Shown here: positions 24,624 to 35,471 of the stretch, piece by piece | Layout of the letters: each line of letters opens with the position of its first letter | Position numbering within the stretch: the first letter of the stretch is position 1 | NCBI RefSeq assembly: GCF_010499245.1 | Contig: NZ_JAAGOW010000001.1 | Span: 1,798,001-1,862,000, forward strand | From: Variovorax sp. WS11 | GTDB taxonomy: Bacteria > Pseudomonadota > Gammaproteobacteria > Burkholderiales > Burkholderiaceae_C | DNA: 64,000 nucleotides | Reading direction: 5' to 3' | The notes under the pieces: model-generated | The model's database searches: none | Told to the model about the DNA's origin: nothing | The model's input: the letters and a program-made list of their open reading frames with translations, nothing else | Made by a program: the position numbers and the translations under genes

Positions 24624-25325
24624 TCAGCCCTGGGCCGAGATGGTCTGCGTGTCCACGCGGACACCCACACCCATCGTCGACGACACGGCCACCTTGCGCA
24701 GGTAGATGCCCTTGCTCGAAGCCGGCTTGGCCTTGACCAGCGCCTCGATCAATGCAGCCAAGTTGCCCTGCAGCTTGTCGGTATCGAACGAACGGCGGCC
24801 GATCGTGCCGTGGATGATCCCGGCCTTGTCGACGCGGAACTGCACCTGGCCAGCCTTGGCGTTCTTGACGGCGGTGGCAACGTCGGGGGTCACGGTGCCG
24901 ACCTTGGGGTTCGGCATCAGGCCGCGGGGGCCCAGGATCTGACCCAGTGCACCGACCACGCGCATCGCGTCCGGCGCGGCGATCACCACGTCGAAGGGCA
25001 TGTCGCCAGCCTTCACTTGAGCGGCCAGGTCGTCCATGCCGACGATGTCGGCGCCGGCGGCCTTGGCTTCCTCGGCCTTGGCGCCCTGGGCGAACACGGC
25101 CACGCGCTTGGTCTTACCGGTGCCGTTGGGCATCACGACGGCACCGCGCACCACCTGGTCGGACTTCTTGGCGTCGATGCCGAGCTGCACGGCCACGTCG
25201 ATCGACTCATCGAACTTCGCGGTGGCGGCTTCCTTGACGATGCCAATCGCGTCGACGAGCGGGTACAGCTTGTTGCTGTCGACCTTGCCTGCCTGCGCCT
25301 TTTGTTTCTTGGTGATCTTGGCCAT
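24624..25325 (-). CDS. rplA: 50S ribosomal protein L1 (233 aa)
   Basis: Primary rRNA-binding protein of the L1 stalk and, in E. coli, repressor of the rplKA mRNA. The family is clear from [28 protein letters not shown], the [14 protein letters not shown] segment and the C-terminal [20 protein letters not shown]. Length is standard. It starts immediately after the rplK stop codon with no spacing, so the two are translated from one message. Confidence 0.98.
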   Translation of the reverse strand: MAKITKKQKAQAGKVDSNKLYPLVDAIGIVKEAATAKFDESIDVAVQLGIDAKKSDQVVRGAVVMPNGTGKTKRVAVFAQGAKAEEAKAAGADIVGMDDLAAQVKAGDMPFDVVIAAPDAMRVVGALGQILGPRGLMPNPKVGTVTPDVATAVKNAKAGQVQFRVDKAGIIHGTIGRRSFDTDKLQGNLAALIEALVKAKPASSKGIYLRKVAVSSTMGVGVRVDTQTISAQG

Positions 25326-25757
25326 TTACACGCCCTCCACATTCACGCCCATCGAGCGGGCAGAGCCGGCGATGGTGCGGACCGCGGCGTCCAGATCGGC
25401 GGCGGTCAGGTCCTTCATCTTGGCCTTGGCGATCTCCTCGAGCTGCGCGCGCGTGATCTTGCCGACCTTGTCGGTGTGCGGACGTGCGGAACCCTTCTCG
25501 AGCTTGATGGCCTTCTTGATCAGCGTGATCGCCGGCGGCGTCTTGATGATGAAGGTGAAGCTCTTGTCGGCGAACGCGGTGATGACCACCGGCAGCGGCA
25601 GGCCGGGCTCGACGCCCTGGGTCTGCGCGTTGAACGCCTTGCAGAATTCCATGATGTTCAAACCGCGCTGGCCCAGTGCGGGGCCGATCGGCGGCGACGG
25701 ATTGGCTTTACCAGCTGGCACTTGCAGCTTGATGAAGCCGACGATTTTCTTCGCCAT
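25326..25757 (-). CDS. rplK: 50S ribosomal protein L11 (143 aa)
   Basis: Protein of the GTPase-associated centre. It has the N-terminal [20 protein letters not shown] and [15 protein letters not shown], and the C-terminal [20 protein letters not shown] that binds the 23S rRNA thiostrepton loop. It is the substrate of PrmA methylation in many bacteria. The leader upstream (25758-25898) contains two inverted repeats that may be part of L1-mediated control. Confidence 0.98.
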   Translation of the reverse strand: MAKKIVGFIKLQVPAGKANPSPPIGPALGQRGLNIMEFCKAFNAQTQGVEPGLPLPVVITAFADKSFTFIIKTPPAITLIKKAIKLEKGSARPHTDKVGKITRAQLEEIAKAKMKDLTAADLDAAVRTIAGSARSMGVNVEGV

Positions 25758-25835
25758 GCTTTACTCCTTGCGGGTCATAGCGCCTTGGCCTTCTCGGCCG
25801 CAGCTCCCCGGGGGTTGACGACTCTTCGATTGACG

Positions 25836-25894
25836 TTTCCTGCCGAGTCGGGGGAGCAGGAAACCACACAAATACGAGGCCAGGACACCTGGCC
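25836..25894 (-). promoter_or_regulatory. Two hairpins in the nusG-rplK spacer
   Basis: On the minus strand GGCCAGG-TGT-CCTGGCC (25878-25894) starts 5 bases after the nusG stop and is followed by a mildly T-rich run (TCGTATTTG). It could slow or partly terminate transcription. A second stem TTTCCTG/CAGGAAA (25836-25863) with a 14-base loop lies farther down. In E. coli the rplK leader carries the L1 operator; one of these could play that role. No conserved motif was checked. Confidence 0.4.
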
Positions 25895-25898
25895 TTGT

Positions 25899-26498
25899 TC
25901 AGGTCTTTTCGACCTGGCTGAATTCGAGTTCGACAGGTGTCGCGCGGCCGAAGATCATGACCGACACGCGCACCTTGCTCTTCTCGTAGTTGACTTCCTC
26001 GACCGTGCCGTTGAAGTCGGTGAACGGGCCTTCCTTGACGCGCACGAACTCGCCCACGATGAACTCGACCTTGTGACGCGGCTTCTCGGTGCCCTGCTGC
26101 ATTTGGGAGACGATGTCCTCGACTTCCTTTTGCGAGATGGGGGCCGGCCGGTTCTTCGCGCCGCCAACGAAACCCGTCACCTTGTTGGTGTGCTTCACCA
26201 GGTGCCAGCTCTCGTCGTCCATGATCATTTCGACCAGCACGTAGCCCGGGAAGAAGCGGCGCTCGGTGGTGCGCTTCTGGCCGTTCTTGATCTCGACCAC
26301 TTCCTCGGTCGGCACCAGGATGCGGCCGAACTTGTCTTGCATGCCGGCGCGATTGATGCGCTCGGTGATATTGCGCTCCACGGCCTTTTCCATGCCCGAG
26401 TACGCATGCACCACGTACCAGCGCAGGTCTGGGTTGGTGGGCGGCGCCAGCAGGGGTGCTTGTTCCGGCGTTGTGTCGACAGCTTCGTCAGTCATCAT
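25899..26498 (-). CDS. nusG: Transcription termination/antitermination protein NusG (199 aa)
   Basis: RNA polymerase elongation factor that links transcription to Rho and ribosomes. The N-terminal NGN domain (about 28-130) has [27 protein letters not shown] and [11 protein letters not shown]; the C-terminal KOW domain has [20 protein letters not shown]. The chosen start ATG 26498 is preceded by GGAG and overlaps the secE stop by 2 bases; ATG 26495 is the alternative. The tail before the NGN domain is longer than in E. coli, as in other Comamonadaceae. Confidence 0.97.
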   Translation of the reverse strand: MMTDEAVDTTPEQAPLLAPPTNPDLRWYVVHAYSGMEKAVERNITERINRAGMQDKFGRILVPTEEVVEIKNGQKRTTERRFFPGYVLVEMIMDDESWHLVKHTNKVTGFVGGAKNRPAPISQKEVEDIVSQMQQGTEKPRHKVEFIVGEFVRVKEGPFTDFNGTVEEVNYEKSKVRVSVMIFGRATPVELEFSQVEKT

Positions 26499-26878
26499 TT
26501 TCTCCAGCCCAGAATGAGGTCGAAAAACACCCATTCGAGCGTCTTATCCGTGAGCCAGAGGAAGATGGACATGACCACGACGAAGGCGAACACATAGGCC
26601 GTCATCTGGATGGCTTCCTTGCGGGTCGGCCACACGACCTTCTTGACCTCGCGCCACGAATCGCGGCCGAAGGCCCACAACTGGCGACCGTTCTCCGAAC
26701 TCGCGAACGCGCCCACGGCGGCCGCCAGGCCCACCAGCAGGACGGCCCACTGCACGAGCGCGCCCTGGCGCGAGAGCAGATAGAACGCCACGATGGCGCC
26801 CACCGCCAGCACGACAGCCACTGCCAGCTTGGCCTTGTCTGCGCCGGTGCTCACGGTTTCGATTTGAGAAGTAGCCAT
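26495..26878 (-). CDS. secE: Preprotein translocase subunit SecE (127 aa)
   Basis: Essential small subunit of the SecYEG channel. Three predicted membrane segments lie at about residues 16-35, 42-60 and 92-115, like the three-helix SecE of proteobacteria. The cytoplasmic amphipathic helix with the conserved [16 protein letters not shown] motif lies at about 73-89. It precedes nusG, which is the usual order. Its start is preceded by a sequence-rich spacer with hairpins after tRNA-Trp. Confidence 0.97.
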   Translation of the reverse strand: MATSQIETVSTGADKAKLAVAVVLAVGAIVAFYLLSRQGALVQWAVLLVGLAAAVGAFASSENGRQLWAFGRDSWREVKKVVWPTRKEAIQMTAYVFAFVVVMSIFLWLTDKTLEWVFFDLILGWRK

Positions 26879-26896
26879 CCTGGGCTTTGTTCCTGT

Positions 26897-26962
26897 GGCC
26901 TTGCGGCCTCTTCAATTCATGGCGTCTTTCCAGACGCCGAAGCCCGCCAGGTCATGACGGGC
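26897..26962 (-). other. Hairpin cluster between tRNA-Trp and secE
   Basis: Three adjacent stems lie in the tRNA-Trp to secE spacer: GGCC-TTGC-GGCC (26897-26908), GGCGTCT/AGACGCC (26921-26938) and GCCCG/CGGGC (26942-26962). None has a T-run, so they are probably processing or stability structures between the tRNA and the mRNA. A further GCCACC/GGTGGC stem with a four-base loop (27010-27025) overlaps the CCA end of tRNA-Trp. Confidence 0.45.
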
Positions 26963-27021
26963 TCTTCGGGTTTCCTCAGCCCGCCGGTTTCGCGACGGGA
27001 TTTCTCAACGCCACCTTCGGG

Positions 27022-27097
27022 TGGCAGGGGCAGTAGGAATCGAACCTACAACCTTCGGTTTTGGAGACCGACGCTCTGCCAATTGAGCTATACCCCT
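27022..27097 (-). tRNA. tRNA-Trp (anticodon CCA)
   Basis: A 76-base cloverleaf with acceptor AGGGGTA, D-loop TAGCTCAATTGGCAGAGC, anticodon loop CTCCAAA (CCA), T-loop TTCGATT and genomically encoded CCA end at 27022-27024. It lies between tuf and secE, the usual place in betaproteobacteria, so it is processed from the tuf-secE transcript. Confidence 0.97.
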
Positions 27098-27112
27098 CCG
27101 CGAAATCTGTCG

Positions 27113-28306
<1,194 letters not shown>

Positions 28307-28347
28307 TTTCTCGACTCCGAAAAATAACTAGATCAACACACTGACAT

Positions 28348-28375
28348 GGGGTTGCAACCGGCCGGCTGCAACCCC
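28348..28375 (-). other. Stem-loop between tRNA-Thr and tuf
   Basis: Perfect 9-base arms GGGGTTGCA and TGCAACCCC (28348-28356 and 28367-28375) with a 10-base loop that is itself GC-rich. It sits between the 3' end of tRNA-Thr and the tuf start. No T-run follows, so it is more likely a processing or mRNA-end structure than a terminator. Confidence 0.55.
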
Positions 28376-28380
28376 AAGAC

Positions 28381-28455
<75 letters not shown>

Positions 28456-28497
28456 GAAATACTCAAAAAACCTGCGCCTCGCGTCGAACCGGATTCT

Positions 28498-28571
28498 TGG
28501 AGCGGGAGACGGGAATCGAACCCGCGTCATTAGCTTGGAAGGCTAGGGTTCTACCATTGAACTACTCCCGC
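28498..28571 (-). tRNA. tRNA-Gly (anticodon TCC)
   Basis: A 74-base cloverleaf: acceptor GCGGGAG, D-arm AGTTCAATGGTAGAAC, anticodon loop CTTCCAA (TCC), T-loop TTCGATT and encoded CCA. Second tRNA of the tuf operon. Confidence 0.97.
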
Positions 28572-28691
28572 ATCGCGGTGCAACCCCTCTAGCCAGGGCC
28601 GCACCGAAGCACGGTCCGGGTTCTGCGCTTTCGCCTTCCAGCTTTGCACCGAAACCCGTCATTCAAACGCTCTGCAAAATCCGTTCTTCGC

Positions 28692-28777
28692 TGGTGGAGA
28701 GGGCTGGATTCGAACCAGCGTACTCGTAAGAGGGCAGATTTACAGTCTGCTGCCATTAACCACTCGGCCACCTCTCC
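28692..28777 (-). tRNA. tRNA-Tyr (anticodon GTA)
   Basis: An 86-base class II tRNA with a long variable arm. Acceptor GGAGAGG, D-arm GGCCGAGTGGTTAATGGC, anticodon loop CTGTAAA (GTA), a variable arm after CCCTCTTACGAG and T-loop TTCGAAT with encoded CCA. It is the first gene of the block after the promoter at 28790-28818. Confidence 0.97.
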
Positions 28778-28789
28778 GGCGAACCTCGA

Positions 28790-28818
28790 AATATAGCACG
28801 GTTGGCAGGTCAGGTCGA
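28790..28818 (-). promoter_or_regulatory. Promoter of the tRNA-tuf-secE block
   Basis: On the minus strand TCGACC (28813-28818) and TATATT (28790-28795) are separated by exactly 17 bases. The expected start is about 6 bases before the tRNA-Tyr 5' end. It is the only promoter-like element between ung and the tRNA cluster and sits next to a strong hairpin that ends the ung transcript. Confidence 0.65.
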
Positions 28819-28825
28819 TGACAGG

Positions 28826-28865
28826 GATGGGGCCCGGTCGCGGCGGCGCGACGGGCAGCCCCATC
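28826..28865 (-). terminator. Terminator-like hairpin after ung
   Basis: Arms GATGGGGC (28826-28833) and GCCCCATC (28858-28865) are perfectly complementary, with an inner GTCGCG/CGCGAC stem (28837-28842, 28847-28852). It separates the trpEGDC-ung transcript from the tRNA promoter. No T-run follows on the minus strand, so termination would be structure-assisted rather than classical. Confidence 0.5.
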
Positions 28866-28914
28866 GAAACGCCTCCGCACACGCCAGCTGCCTGCATGAT
28901 TTCACCCGGATCAA

Positions 28915-29619
28915 TCAAAGGCCCTGGGCCTCACGCCACGCCCGCGCCTGGCCGAAGTGCCCGCAGCCGATGAAGGGCACTGGCGGGCGCAGGGCGGACA
29001 GCGGCGAAGGATGGTTGGCGGTCAGCACCTTGTGACGGCGGCTGTCGATCAGCGCGCGCTTGCTCTGCGCATGCGAGCCCCACAGCATGAACACCACCGG
29101 GCGCTCGCCCTGAGCGACGTGCCGGATCACGGCATCGGTCAGCACTTCCCACCCGCGGCCCGAATGACTGGCCGGCTGGCCTTCCTCCACGGTGAGGCAG
29201 GTGTTGAGCAGCAGCACGCCGTGGGCGGCCCACTTGACCAGGCTGCCACCCGGCTCGGGGAATCGCGGCGGCGGCGTGCCCAGGTCGCGCTCCAGTTCCT
29301 TGAAGATGTTGCGCAGCGAGGGCGGCAGGGCCACGCCCGGCGCCACCGAGAAGGCCAGCCCCTCTGCCTGGCCGCGCCCGTGGTACGGGTCCTGGCCCAG
29401 GATCACGACGCGCACTGCGTCCGGCGGGGTGAGCTCGAGCGCGCGCAGCGGGCGCGGCGGAAAGATGGCCGCGCCGGCCTTCAGCCGCTCGTGCAGGAAA
29501 TCGACCAGCTTCAGCCCGGCCGGCGAGCCGAAGAATTCGTCGACCAGGGGCTGCCAGGCCGAAGCCACCGGCCAATCGGCCGGATCGCTGCTCTGCAGCT
29601 GGGTGGACAGCGCGCTCAT
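28915..29619 (-). CDS. ung: Uracil-DNA glycosylase (234 aa)
   Basis: Base-excision repair enzyme that removes uracil from DNA. Family 1 motifs are complete: the water-activating loop GQDPYHG with catalytic D77, LLLNTCLTV in the middle and the C-terminal HPSPLSA with its His. The start overlaps the trpC stop by 4 bases (ATGA), so it is the last gene of the trp transcript. The link between tryptophan genes and ung is a known context in this family rather than a functional one. Confidence 0.96.
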   Translation of the reverse strand: MSALSTQLQSSDPADWPVASAWQPLVDEFFGSPAGLKLVDFLHERLKAGAAIFPPRPLRALELTPPDAVRVVILGQDPYHGRGQAEGLAFSVAPGVALPPSLRNIFKELERDLGTPPPRFPEPGGSLVKWAAHGVLLLNTCLTVEEGQPASHSGRGWEVLTDAVIRHVAQGERPVVFMLWGSHAQSKRALIDSRRHKVLTANHPSPLSALRPPVPFIGCGHFGQARAWREAQGL

Positions 29620-30416
29620 CGGAACAGGGCGGCCAATGCCTCGCCCGGCTCGTCCGCACGCATGAAGGCCTCACCCACCAGGAAGGCATGGATGCCGGCG
29701 GCGCGCAGCTTCGCCACATCCTCACGCGACGTGATGCCGGACTCGGTGACGAGCAGGCGATCCGCAGGAACCCTCGGCAGCAGATCGAGGGTGGTCTGCA
29801 CCGAGACCTCGAAGGTCCGCAGGTTGCGGTTGTTGACCCCGATGAGCGGCGTGCGCAGCTTCAACGCCCGCTCGAGCTCGGCCGCGTCATGCACCTCGAC
29901 CAGCACCGCCATGCCCAGCCCCGCCGCGATCGCCTCGAACTCGCGCATCTGCGCGTCGTCCAGGCAGGCCGCGATCAGCAGGATCGCGTCGGCGCCAATG
30001 GCGCGCGATTCGTAGACCTGGTAGGCGTCGACGATGAAATCCTTGCGCAGCACCGGCAGCTCGCAGGAGGCACGCGCCTGCTTGAGGTAGTCGACGCCGC
30101 CCTGGAAGAACTGGCGATCGGTCAGCACCGAGAGGCAGGCTGCGCTGACGGCGCCGTCGCCCTCGGCATAACTCTGCGCGATGTCGGCCGGAACGAAGTC
30201 GGCACGCAGCACGCCTTTGCTCGGGCTGGCCTTCTTGACCTCCGCGATCACCGCCGCCTGGCCGCCCGCGATCTTGGCTCGCAGCGCGCCGGTGAAGTCG
30301 CGCGTGAGCATCCGGCTCTCGGCATCGAAGCGGATCGCTTCGAGGGAGCGCTTCTTGACCGCCGCGGCCACCTCCTCCCGCTTGACGGCGACGATCTTCT
30401 CGAGGATGTCCGACAT
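29616..30416 (-). CDS. trpC: Indole-3-glycerol phosphate synthase (266 aa)
   Basis: TIM-barrel enzyme that closes the indole ring from CdRP in tryptophan synthesis. Motifs: [11 protein letters not shown] near residue 60 (catalytic Glu/Lys), [11 protein letters not shown] near 98, [10 protein letters not shown] near 120, [10 protein letters not shown] near 190 and LVTESGI near 220. It is the monofunctional form without a fused TrpF. It follows trpD by 13 bases. Confidence 0.97.
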   Translation of the reverse strand: MSDILEKIVAVKREEVAAAVKKRSLEAIRFDAESRMLTRDFTGALRAKIAGGQAAVIAEVKKASPSKGVLRADFVPADIAQSYAEGDGAVSAACLSVLTDRQFFQGGVDYLKQARASCELPVLRKDFIVDAYQVYESRAIGADAILLIAACLDDAQMREFEAIAAGLGMAVLVEVHDAAELERALKLRTPLIGVNNRNLRTFEVSVQTTLDLLPRVPADRLLVTESGITSREDVAKLRAAGIHAFLVGEAFMRADEPGEALAALFR

Positions 30417-30429
30417 GCTTCCCGCCTCC

Positions 30430-31455
30430 TCAACCCGCATTGGTCGCCTGGACCAGCTCGGCCAGCTTGGCCTTCGCCGCGCCCGATTCCAGGGCCGCGC
30501 GGGCACGCGCGATCCCGCCTGCCATCGAGTCGACCAGGTCGGCCGCATAGAGCGCGGCGCCCGCATTGAGGATCACGATGTCGCGCGCCGGCCCGGGCTG
30601 GTTGTCCAGCACGCCCAGCAGCATCGCCTTCGATTGCTCGGGCGTCTCCACGCGCAGCGTGCGATTGCTCGACATCGCGAAGCCGAAGTCCTCGGGATGC
30701 AGCTCGTACTCGCGCACCTCGCCGTTCTTCAGCTCGCCGACCATGGTGGCGGCGCCGAGCGAGATCTCGTCCATGCCGTCGCGTCCGTAAACCACCAGCG
30801 CATGCTCGGCGCCCAGCCGCTGCAGCGCGCGCACCTGGATGCCGACCAGGTCGGGGTGGAACACACCCATCAGGATGTTCGGCGCGCCGGCCGGATTGGT
30901 GAGCGGCCCCAGGATGTTGAAGATGGTCTTGATGCCCAGCTCCTTGCGCACCGGCGCCACGTTCTTCATCGCCGGGTGGTGGTTGGGCGCGAACATGAAG
31001 CCGATGCCCACGTCGGCGATGCACTTCGCGATCTGCTCGGGCTTGAGGTTGATGTTGACGCCCAGCGACTCCAGCACGTCGGCGCTGCCGGACTTGCTGC
31101 TCACGCTGCGCCCGCCGTGCTTGCTGACCTTGGCACCCGCCGCGGCGGCCACGAACATCGAGCAGGTCGAGATGTTGAAGGTGTGCGAGCCGTCGCCGCC
31201 GGTGCCCACGATGTCGACCAGGTGGCGCGTGTCGGCCACCGGCACCTTGGTCGAGACCTCGCGCATCACCTGCGCGGCGGCGGTGATTTCGCCGATGGTT
31301 TCCTTCTTGACGCGCAGGCCGGTGATCAGCGCGGCCATCATCACCGGCGAGCATTCGCCGCTCATGATCAGACGCACGATGTGCAGCATCTCGTCATGGA
31401 ACACCTCGCGGTGCTCGATGGTGCGCTGCAGGGCTTCCTGGGGGGTGATGGGCAT
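30430..31455 (-). CDS. trpD: Anthranilate phosphoribosyltransferase (341 aa)
   Basis: Transfers phosphoribosyl from PRPP to anthranilate. Visible motifs are [15 protein letters not shown] (PRPP binding) near residue 82, [18 protein letters not shown] near 110 and [10 protein letters not shown] near 165. ATG 31455 fits the family N-terminus; the upstream extension of the reading frame overlaps the lysE-like gene. It is separated from trpG-trpE by ltaE and the LysE-type gene, a split arrangement that fits Comamonadaceae. Confidence 0.96.
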   Translation of the reverse strand: MPITPQEALQRTIEHREVFHDEMLHIVRLIMSGECSPVMMAALITGLRVKKETIGEITAAAQVMREVSTKVPVADTRHLVDIVGTGGDGSHTFNISTCSMFVAAAAGAKVSKHGGRSVSSKSGSADVLESLGVNINLKPEQIAKCIADVGIGFMFAPNHHPAMKNVAPVRKELGIKTIFNILGPLTNPAGAPNILMGVFHPDLVGIQVRALQRLGAEHALVVYGRDGMDEISLGAATMVGELKNGEVREYELHPEDFGFAMSSNRTLRVETPEQSKAMLLGVLDNQPGPARDIVILNAGAALYAADLVDSMAGGIARARAALESGAAKAKLAELVQATNAG

Positions 31456-31472
31456 GGTGAAGTCTCCCTGGG

Positions 31473-32135
31473 TTAGTGAACGGACGGGACCGGCCCCGGA
31501 TTCTCCGCGAGCGCAAGCCGGATGCCAAAGCCGATGAACAGGGCGCCCGCGCCGCGCTCCAGCCAGTGCATGCCGCGCCGTACCGCGCCAACGCGGCGCG
31601 CGGTCCATCCTGCGAGCAATGCCCAGCCGACGTTCACGAAGATCGCATTGACGTTGAACAGCGTTCCGAGCAGCAGGAAAGCCAGCGGCTTGTTGGCCGT
31701 CTCGGGCGCGATGAACTGCGGCACGAAAGCCAGGAAGAACAGCGCCACCTTCGGGTTGAGCACATTGGTCCAGAAGCCGCCAAGGAACACGCTCTTGAGG
31801 TCGGCACGCTCATGCGCGCCCTCGACCGGCAGCAGATCCTCCTCCGGCATGCGCGACGCCAGCATGCGCACGCCGACCCACAGCAGGTAGGCCGCTCCGA
31901 CCCACTTGAGCGCCGTGAACAGCGCCGTGGAGGTTGCCATCAACGCGCCCACGCCCACCGCGGCGGCCGCGATGTGCACGAAGCAGCCCGCGGTGATGCC
32001 CAGGCCTGCCACGATGCCGGCGCGCACGCCCGAACGCAGCGACCGGGTCACGATGTAGAGCACGTCGGGGCCAGGCGTCAGGTTCAACAGCAGGCCGGCG
32101 GCGACGAAGAGCAGCAGGGAATGTGCGTCAGGCAT
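31473..32135 (-). CDS. LysE/RhtB-family amino acid exporter (220 aa)
   Basis: Inner-membrane efflux protein with six predicted helices. The N-terminal signature [13 protein letters not shown] is diagnostic for LysE/RhtB, and the second half has [21 protein letters not shown]. The family exports basic or neutral amino acids or analogues. Start ATG 32135 overlaps the ltaE stop by 8 bases. Inside a trp operon it may export tryptophan, threonine or homoserine; the substrate is not shown by the sequence. Confidence 0.88.
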   Translation of the reverse strand: MPDAHSLLLFVAAGLLLNLTPGPDVLYIVTRSLRSGVRAGIVAGLGITAGCFVHIAAAAVGVGALMATSTALFTALKWVGAAYLLWVGVRMLASRMPEEDLLPVEGAHERADLKSVFLGGFWTNVLNPKVALFFLAFVPQFIAPETANKPLAFLLLGTLFNVNAIFVNVGWALLAGWTARRVGAVRRGMHWLERGAGALFIGFGIRLALAENPGPVPSVH

Positions 32136-33177
32136 GGAAGAAGCTCCGGATGGCGGCGATGGCGCGGTCGATCCCTGCGGCATCGACGTCCAGGTGCGTG
32201 GCGAAACGCAGGCGGTACAGGCCCGTGGCGAGCACACCCTGGCCCTTCAGATGCGCCAGCAGCTCGGCCGATCGCGCCTGCGCCTCGCCCACGAGGTCGA
32301 CGAAGAGCAGGTTGGTCTGCGGCCCCTCGACCTTCAGGCCCTCGATCCCGGCCAGGCCCTCGGCCAGGCGGCGTGCGAGCGCGTGGTCCTCTGCGAGGCG
32401 ATCGATGTGATGCTGCAGCGCATGGGACGCGGCGGCCGCCAGCATGCCGGCCTGGCGCATGCCGCCGCCGGCCATCTTGCGGATACGGTGGGCCCGCGCG
32501 ATCAGCTCGCGCGATCCGCACAGTGCCGACCCCACCGGCGCGCCGAGCCCCTTGCTGAAGCAGACCGAGACGCTGTCGAAGCAACCCGCAATGCGCCGTG
32601 CCTCGGCCCGCGCATCGGTGCCGCGCTGTGCCGCCTGCGCGACCGCGGCATTGAAGAGCCGCGCGCCATCGAGATGGCGGGCCAGGCCCTTGCGCTGCGC
32701 GAGCTGCGTGGCCTGCTCGACATAGTCGAAGGGCAGCAGCTTGCCGCCCAGCGTGTTTTCCAGCGCCAGCAGGCGGGTGCGGGCGAAGTGCGCGTCATCG
32801 GGCTTGATGGCGGCCTCGATATCCTTCAGCGCCAGCGTGCCGTCCGGCTGGTGGTCCAGCGGCTGCGGCTGCACGCTGCCGAACACCGCCGCGCCGCCGC
32901 CTTCCCAGCGGTAGCAGTGCGCCATCTGGCCCACGATGTACTCGTCGCCGCGCTGGCAGTGGGCGAGGATTCCGCAGAAGTTGCTCTGCGTCCCCGTGGG
33001 CACGAAGAGCGCCGCTTCGAAACCCAGCATCTCGGCGATCTGCGCCTGCAGCGCGTTGACACTCGGGTCGTCGCCGAACACGTCGTCGCCCAGTGGGGCC
33101 TCGAACATGGCTGCGCGCATCGCCGCAGTGGGCCGGGTGACGGTATCGCTGCGCAGGTCGACCAGGGGATGGCTCAT
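32128..33177 (-). CDS. ltaE: Low-specificity L-threonine aldolase (349 aa)
   Basis: PLP enzyme that splits threonine or allo-threonine to glycine and acetaldehyde. The N-terminus has the conserved LRSDTVTRPTAAMRAAM segment, the PTGTQSNF cofactor loop near residue 74 and the PLP Lys in SVCFSKGLGAPVGS near residue 205. Starting at ATG 33177 avoids overlap with trpG (whose stop is 4 bases upstream). It is translated between trpG and the LysE-type gene, so the operon mixes tryptophan and amino-acid functions. Confidence 0.92.
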   Translation of the reverse strand: MSHPLVDLRSDTVTRPTAAMRAAMFEAPLGDDVFGDDPSVNALQAQIAEMLGFEAALFVPTGTQSNFCGILAHCQRGDEYIVGQMAHCYRWEGGGAAVFGSVQPQPLDHQPDGTLALKDIEAAIKPDDAHFARTRLLALENTLGGKLLPFDYVEQATQLAQRKGLARHLDGARLFNAAVAQAAQRGTDARAEARRIAGCFDSVSVCFSKGLGAPVGSALCGSRELIARAHRIRKMAGGGMRQAGMLAAAASHALQHHIDRLAEDHALARRLAEGLAGIEGLKVEGPQTNLLFVDLVGEAQARSAELLAHLKGQGVLATGLYRLRFATHLDVDAAGIDRAIAAIRSFFHA

Positions 33178-33181
33178 CGCT

Positions 33182-33766
33182 TCACTCCAGGAAGTTCTTG
33201 AGCATGGCATGGCCGTGCTCGGTCAGGATGGATTCCGGATGGAACTGGACGCCCTCGATGCGCACCGCCTGCTCGAAGCCGGCATGGCGCACGCCCATGA
33301 TCTCGCCGTCCTCGGTCCAGGCGGTGATCTTGAGATCGCCGGGGCACGAGTCGCGCTCGATGGACAGCGAGTGATAGCGGTTGACCACGAACTTCTCGGG
33401 CAGCCCGGTGAACACGCCCTCGCGCGTGGTCGTGATCTCGCTGGTCTTGCCGTGCATCAGCTGCTGCGCACGGATGATGCGAGCGCCGAAGGCCGCGCCG
33501 ATCGCCTGGTGGCCCAGGCAGACGCCGAGGATCGGCAGCTTGCCGGCGAATTGCTTGATCGCCTCGACCGAGATGCCGGCTTCGGCCGGCGAGCACGGTC
33601 CGGGCGAGATCACCAGCCGACCGACGCCGGCGGCGATGCGCTCGCCCAGTTCCTCGACCGTGATCTCGTCGTTGCGATGCACCTCCACCTCCGCGCCCAG
33701 CTCGCCGAAATACTGGACGAGGTTGTAGGTGAAGCTGTCGTAGTTGTCGATCATCAGCAGCTTCAT
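33182..33766 (-). CDS. trpG: Anthranilate synthase component II, glutamine amidotransferase (194 aa)
   Basis: Provides ammonia from glutamine to TrpE (and possibly PabB). It shows the [11 protein letters not shown] oxyanion loop, the nucleophile Cys in [10 protein letters not shown] near residue 79 and the catalytic HPES dyad near 170. Start overlaps trpE by 4 bases (ATGA), so both subunits are made together. Confidence 0.97.
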   Translation of the reverse strand: MKLLMIDNYDSFTYNLVQYFGELGAEVEVHRNDEITVEELGERIAAGVGRLVISPGPCSPAEAGISVEAIKQFAGKLPILGVCLGHQAIGAAFGARIIRAQQLMHGKTSEITTTREGVFTGLPEKFVVNRYHSLSIERDSCPGDLKITAWTEDGEIMGVRHAGFEQAVRIEGVQFHPESILTEHGHAMLKNFLE

Positions 33767-35265
33767 TCCAGGCCCTCCTCGACCAGTTCAGCGGCGCGCA
33801 GCAAGGCCCTTGCCTTCGCCTCCGTTTCCTTCCACTCCAACTCCGGCACCGAATCGGCGACCACCCCGGCCGCCGCCTGCACGTGCAGCATCTGGTCCTT
33901 CACGATGCCCGTGCGGATGGCGATCGCGACGTCCATGTCCCCCGCGTAGCTGATGTAGCCGCAGGCGCCGCCGTAGAGCCCGCGCTTGGTGGGCTCCAGT
34001 TGGTCGATCAGCTCCATCGCATGCACCTTGGGCGCGCCCGTCAGGGTGCCGGCCGGGAAGGTGGCCTTGAGCACGTCGATCGCGGTCATGCCGTCTTTCA
34101 AGGTGCCCTCGACGTTGCTCACGATGTGCATCACGTGGCTGTAGCGCTCGATGGCGAAGGCCTCGGTCACCTTCACGCTGCCGGTCTTGGCGATACGGCC
34201 GATGTCGTTGCGCGCCAGGTCGATCAGCATCACATGTTCGGCACGTTCCTTCGGGTCGTTGAGCAGCTCCTGCTCGGCCGCTTTGTCCAGTTCGGGCGAG
34301 GCGCCGCGCGGGCGGGTGCCGGCCAGCGGTCGGATGGTGATCTTCTGCTCGCCCTCGCCCGTGTGCTCCTGGCGCACCAGGATCTCGGGCGAGGCACCCA
34401 CCACGTGGAAATCGCCCAGGTCGTAGTAGTACATGTAGGGCGAGGGGTTGAGCGAACGCAGCGCGCGGTAGAGCGAGAGCGGCGATTCGGTGTAGCGCTT
34501 GCTGATGCGCTGGCCCACCTGCACCTGCATGAAGTCGCCGGCCGCGATCAGTTCCTTGGCGCGCTCCACCGCCGCGAGGTAGTCGGCCTTGGCAAAGCTG
34601 CGCTCGGGCGGATGCGCCTGGGTCGGCCGCACCTGCGGCGCGCTGACCGAATACTTGAGCTGCTCGCGCAGCCCGCGCAGGCGCCGCTTGGCGTTGGCAT
34701 AGGCCTCCGGCTGCGCCGGGTCGGCGTAGACGATCAGGTAGAGCTTGCCCGAGAGATTGTCGATCACCGCCAGCTCCTCGCATTGCAGGAGGAGGATGTC
34801 GGGACAGCCCAGCGTGTCGGGCGGGCAGCTGTGCTCGAGCTTTTTCTCGATGTGCCGGACGGTGTCGTAGCCGAAGTAGCCGGCCAGGCCGCCGCAGAAG
34901 CGCGGCAGGCCGGGCCGCAGCGCCACCTTGAAGCGCTTCTGGTAGGCCGCGACGAAGTCCAGCGGATTGCCCCGCGCCTCCTCGACCACCTTGCCGCCGG
35001 TGACGACCTCGGTCAGCGCCCCGGCGCCGAAGCCGCTGGCGCGCAGCAAGGTGCGCGCCGGCAGGCCGATGAAGCTGTAGCGGCCGAAGCGCTCGCCGCC
35101 CACCACCGATTCCAAAAGGAAGCTGTGGCGGCCGCCCTCCTTGGCGTGGGCCAGCTTGAGATAGAGGGACAGGGGGGTTTCGAGGTCGGCAAAGGCCTCG
35201 ACCATCAGCGGGATGCGGTTGTAGCCCTGCGCGCTGAGGCTCTTGAATTCGAGTTCGGTGATCAC
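33763..35265 (-). CDS. trpE: Anthranilate synthase component I (500 aa)
   Basis: Makes anthranilate from chorismate with TrpG. The C-terminal chorismate-binding domain has the [22 protein letters not shown] and [13 protein letters not shown] motifs. The N-terminal half carries the LLES segment that in other TrpE proteins contacts the tryptophan inhibitor. Start is GTG 35265, with the SD-like GGAG about 10 bases before it. The gene is preceded by a leader that codes for a Trp-containing peptide (35379-35462), so both feedback inhibition and attenuation may control it. Confidence 0.95.
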   Translation of the reverse strand: MITELEFKSLSAQGYNRIPLMVEAFADLETPLSLYLKLAHAKEGGRHSFLLESVVGGERFGRYSFIGLPARTLLRASGFGAGALTEVVTGGKVVEEARGNPLDFVAAYQKRFKVALRPGLPRFCGGLAGYFGYDTVRHIEKKLEHSCPPDTLGCPDILLLQCEELAVIDNLSGKLYLIVYADPAQPEAYANAKRRLRGLREQLKYSVSAPQVRPTQAHPPERSFAKADYLAAVERAKELIAAGDFMQVQVGQRISKRYTESPLSLYRALRSLNPSPYMYYYDLGDFHVVGASPEILVRQEHTGEGEQKITIRPLAGTRPRGASPELDKAAEQELLNDPKERAEHVMLIDLARNDIGRIAKTGSVKVTEAFAIERYSHVMHIVSNVEGTLKDGMTAIDVLKATFPAGTLTGAPKVHAMELIDQLEPTKRGLYGGACGYISYAGDMDVAIAIRTGIVKDQMLHVQAAAGVVADSVPELEWKETEAKARALLRAAELVEEGLE

Positions 35266-35284
35266 GGGGTGGGGTCTCCGTCGG

Positions 35285-35376
35285 CCGGCGACGCCACGTG
35301 GTCGCCGGTGTCATTCACATGAGAGGTGGCCGGGTCGACAGGGACCTCGGCCGTGGGCGCACGGCGTGCGCCGTGC
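35285..35376 (-). promoter_or_regulatory. Candidate trp attenuator/leader RNA structures
   Basis: Read on the minus strand, the 10-base word GGCGCACGCC occurs twice: across the second Trp codon of the leader peptide (35398-35407) and after its stop (35363-35372). Directly after the second copy, GTGCGCC (35356-35362) can pair with either copy, giving two exclusive stems. GCACGGCG/CGCCGTGC (35359-35376) overlaps the same bases. A separate perfect stem CCGGCGAC/GTCGCCGG (35285-35308) ends a few bases before the trpE ribosome site. No T-run follows any stem, so control could be translational or Rho-linked. Confidence 0.55.
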
Positions 35377-35378
35377 AA

Positions 35379-35462
35379 TCAAACAGGCTGCAACGATGGC
35401 GTGCGCCAAGGCCAGGCTCCCCGGCCGCCTTGACCTGTCTGAATGACGTGATGAATGAACAT
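35379..35462 (-). CDS. trpL: Putative trp leader peptide TrpL (27 aa)
   Basis: A 28-codon frame (ATG at 35462, TGA at 35379) in the trpE leader encodes a peptide with Ala-Trp-Pro-Trp-Arg-Thr at residues 16-21; two Trp codons in three positions are rare by chance. E. coli TrpL has Gly-Trp-Trp-Arg-Thr-Ser at the same place. A ribosome stalled at these codons would cover the first copy of a 10-base repeat and change RNA folding downstream. The ATG lies only about 3 bases after the predicted transcription start, so the peptide may be leaderless, as I recall for the trpL of Sinorhizobium. It is too short for standard gene finders. Confidence 0.65.
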   Translation of the reverse strand: MFIHHVIQTGQGGRGAWPWRTPSLQPV

Positions 35463-35471
35463 GGAAGCGTG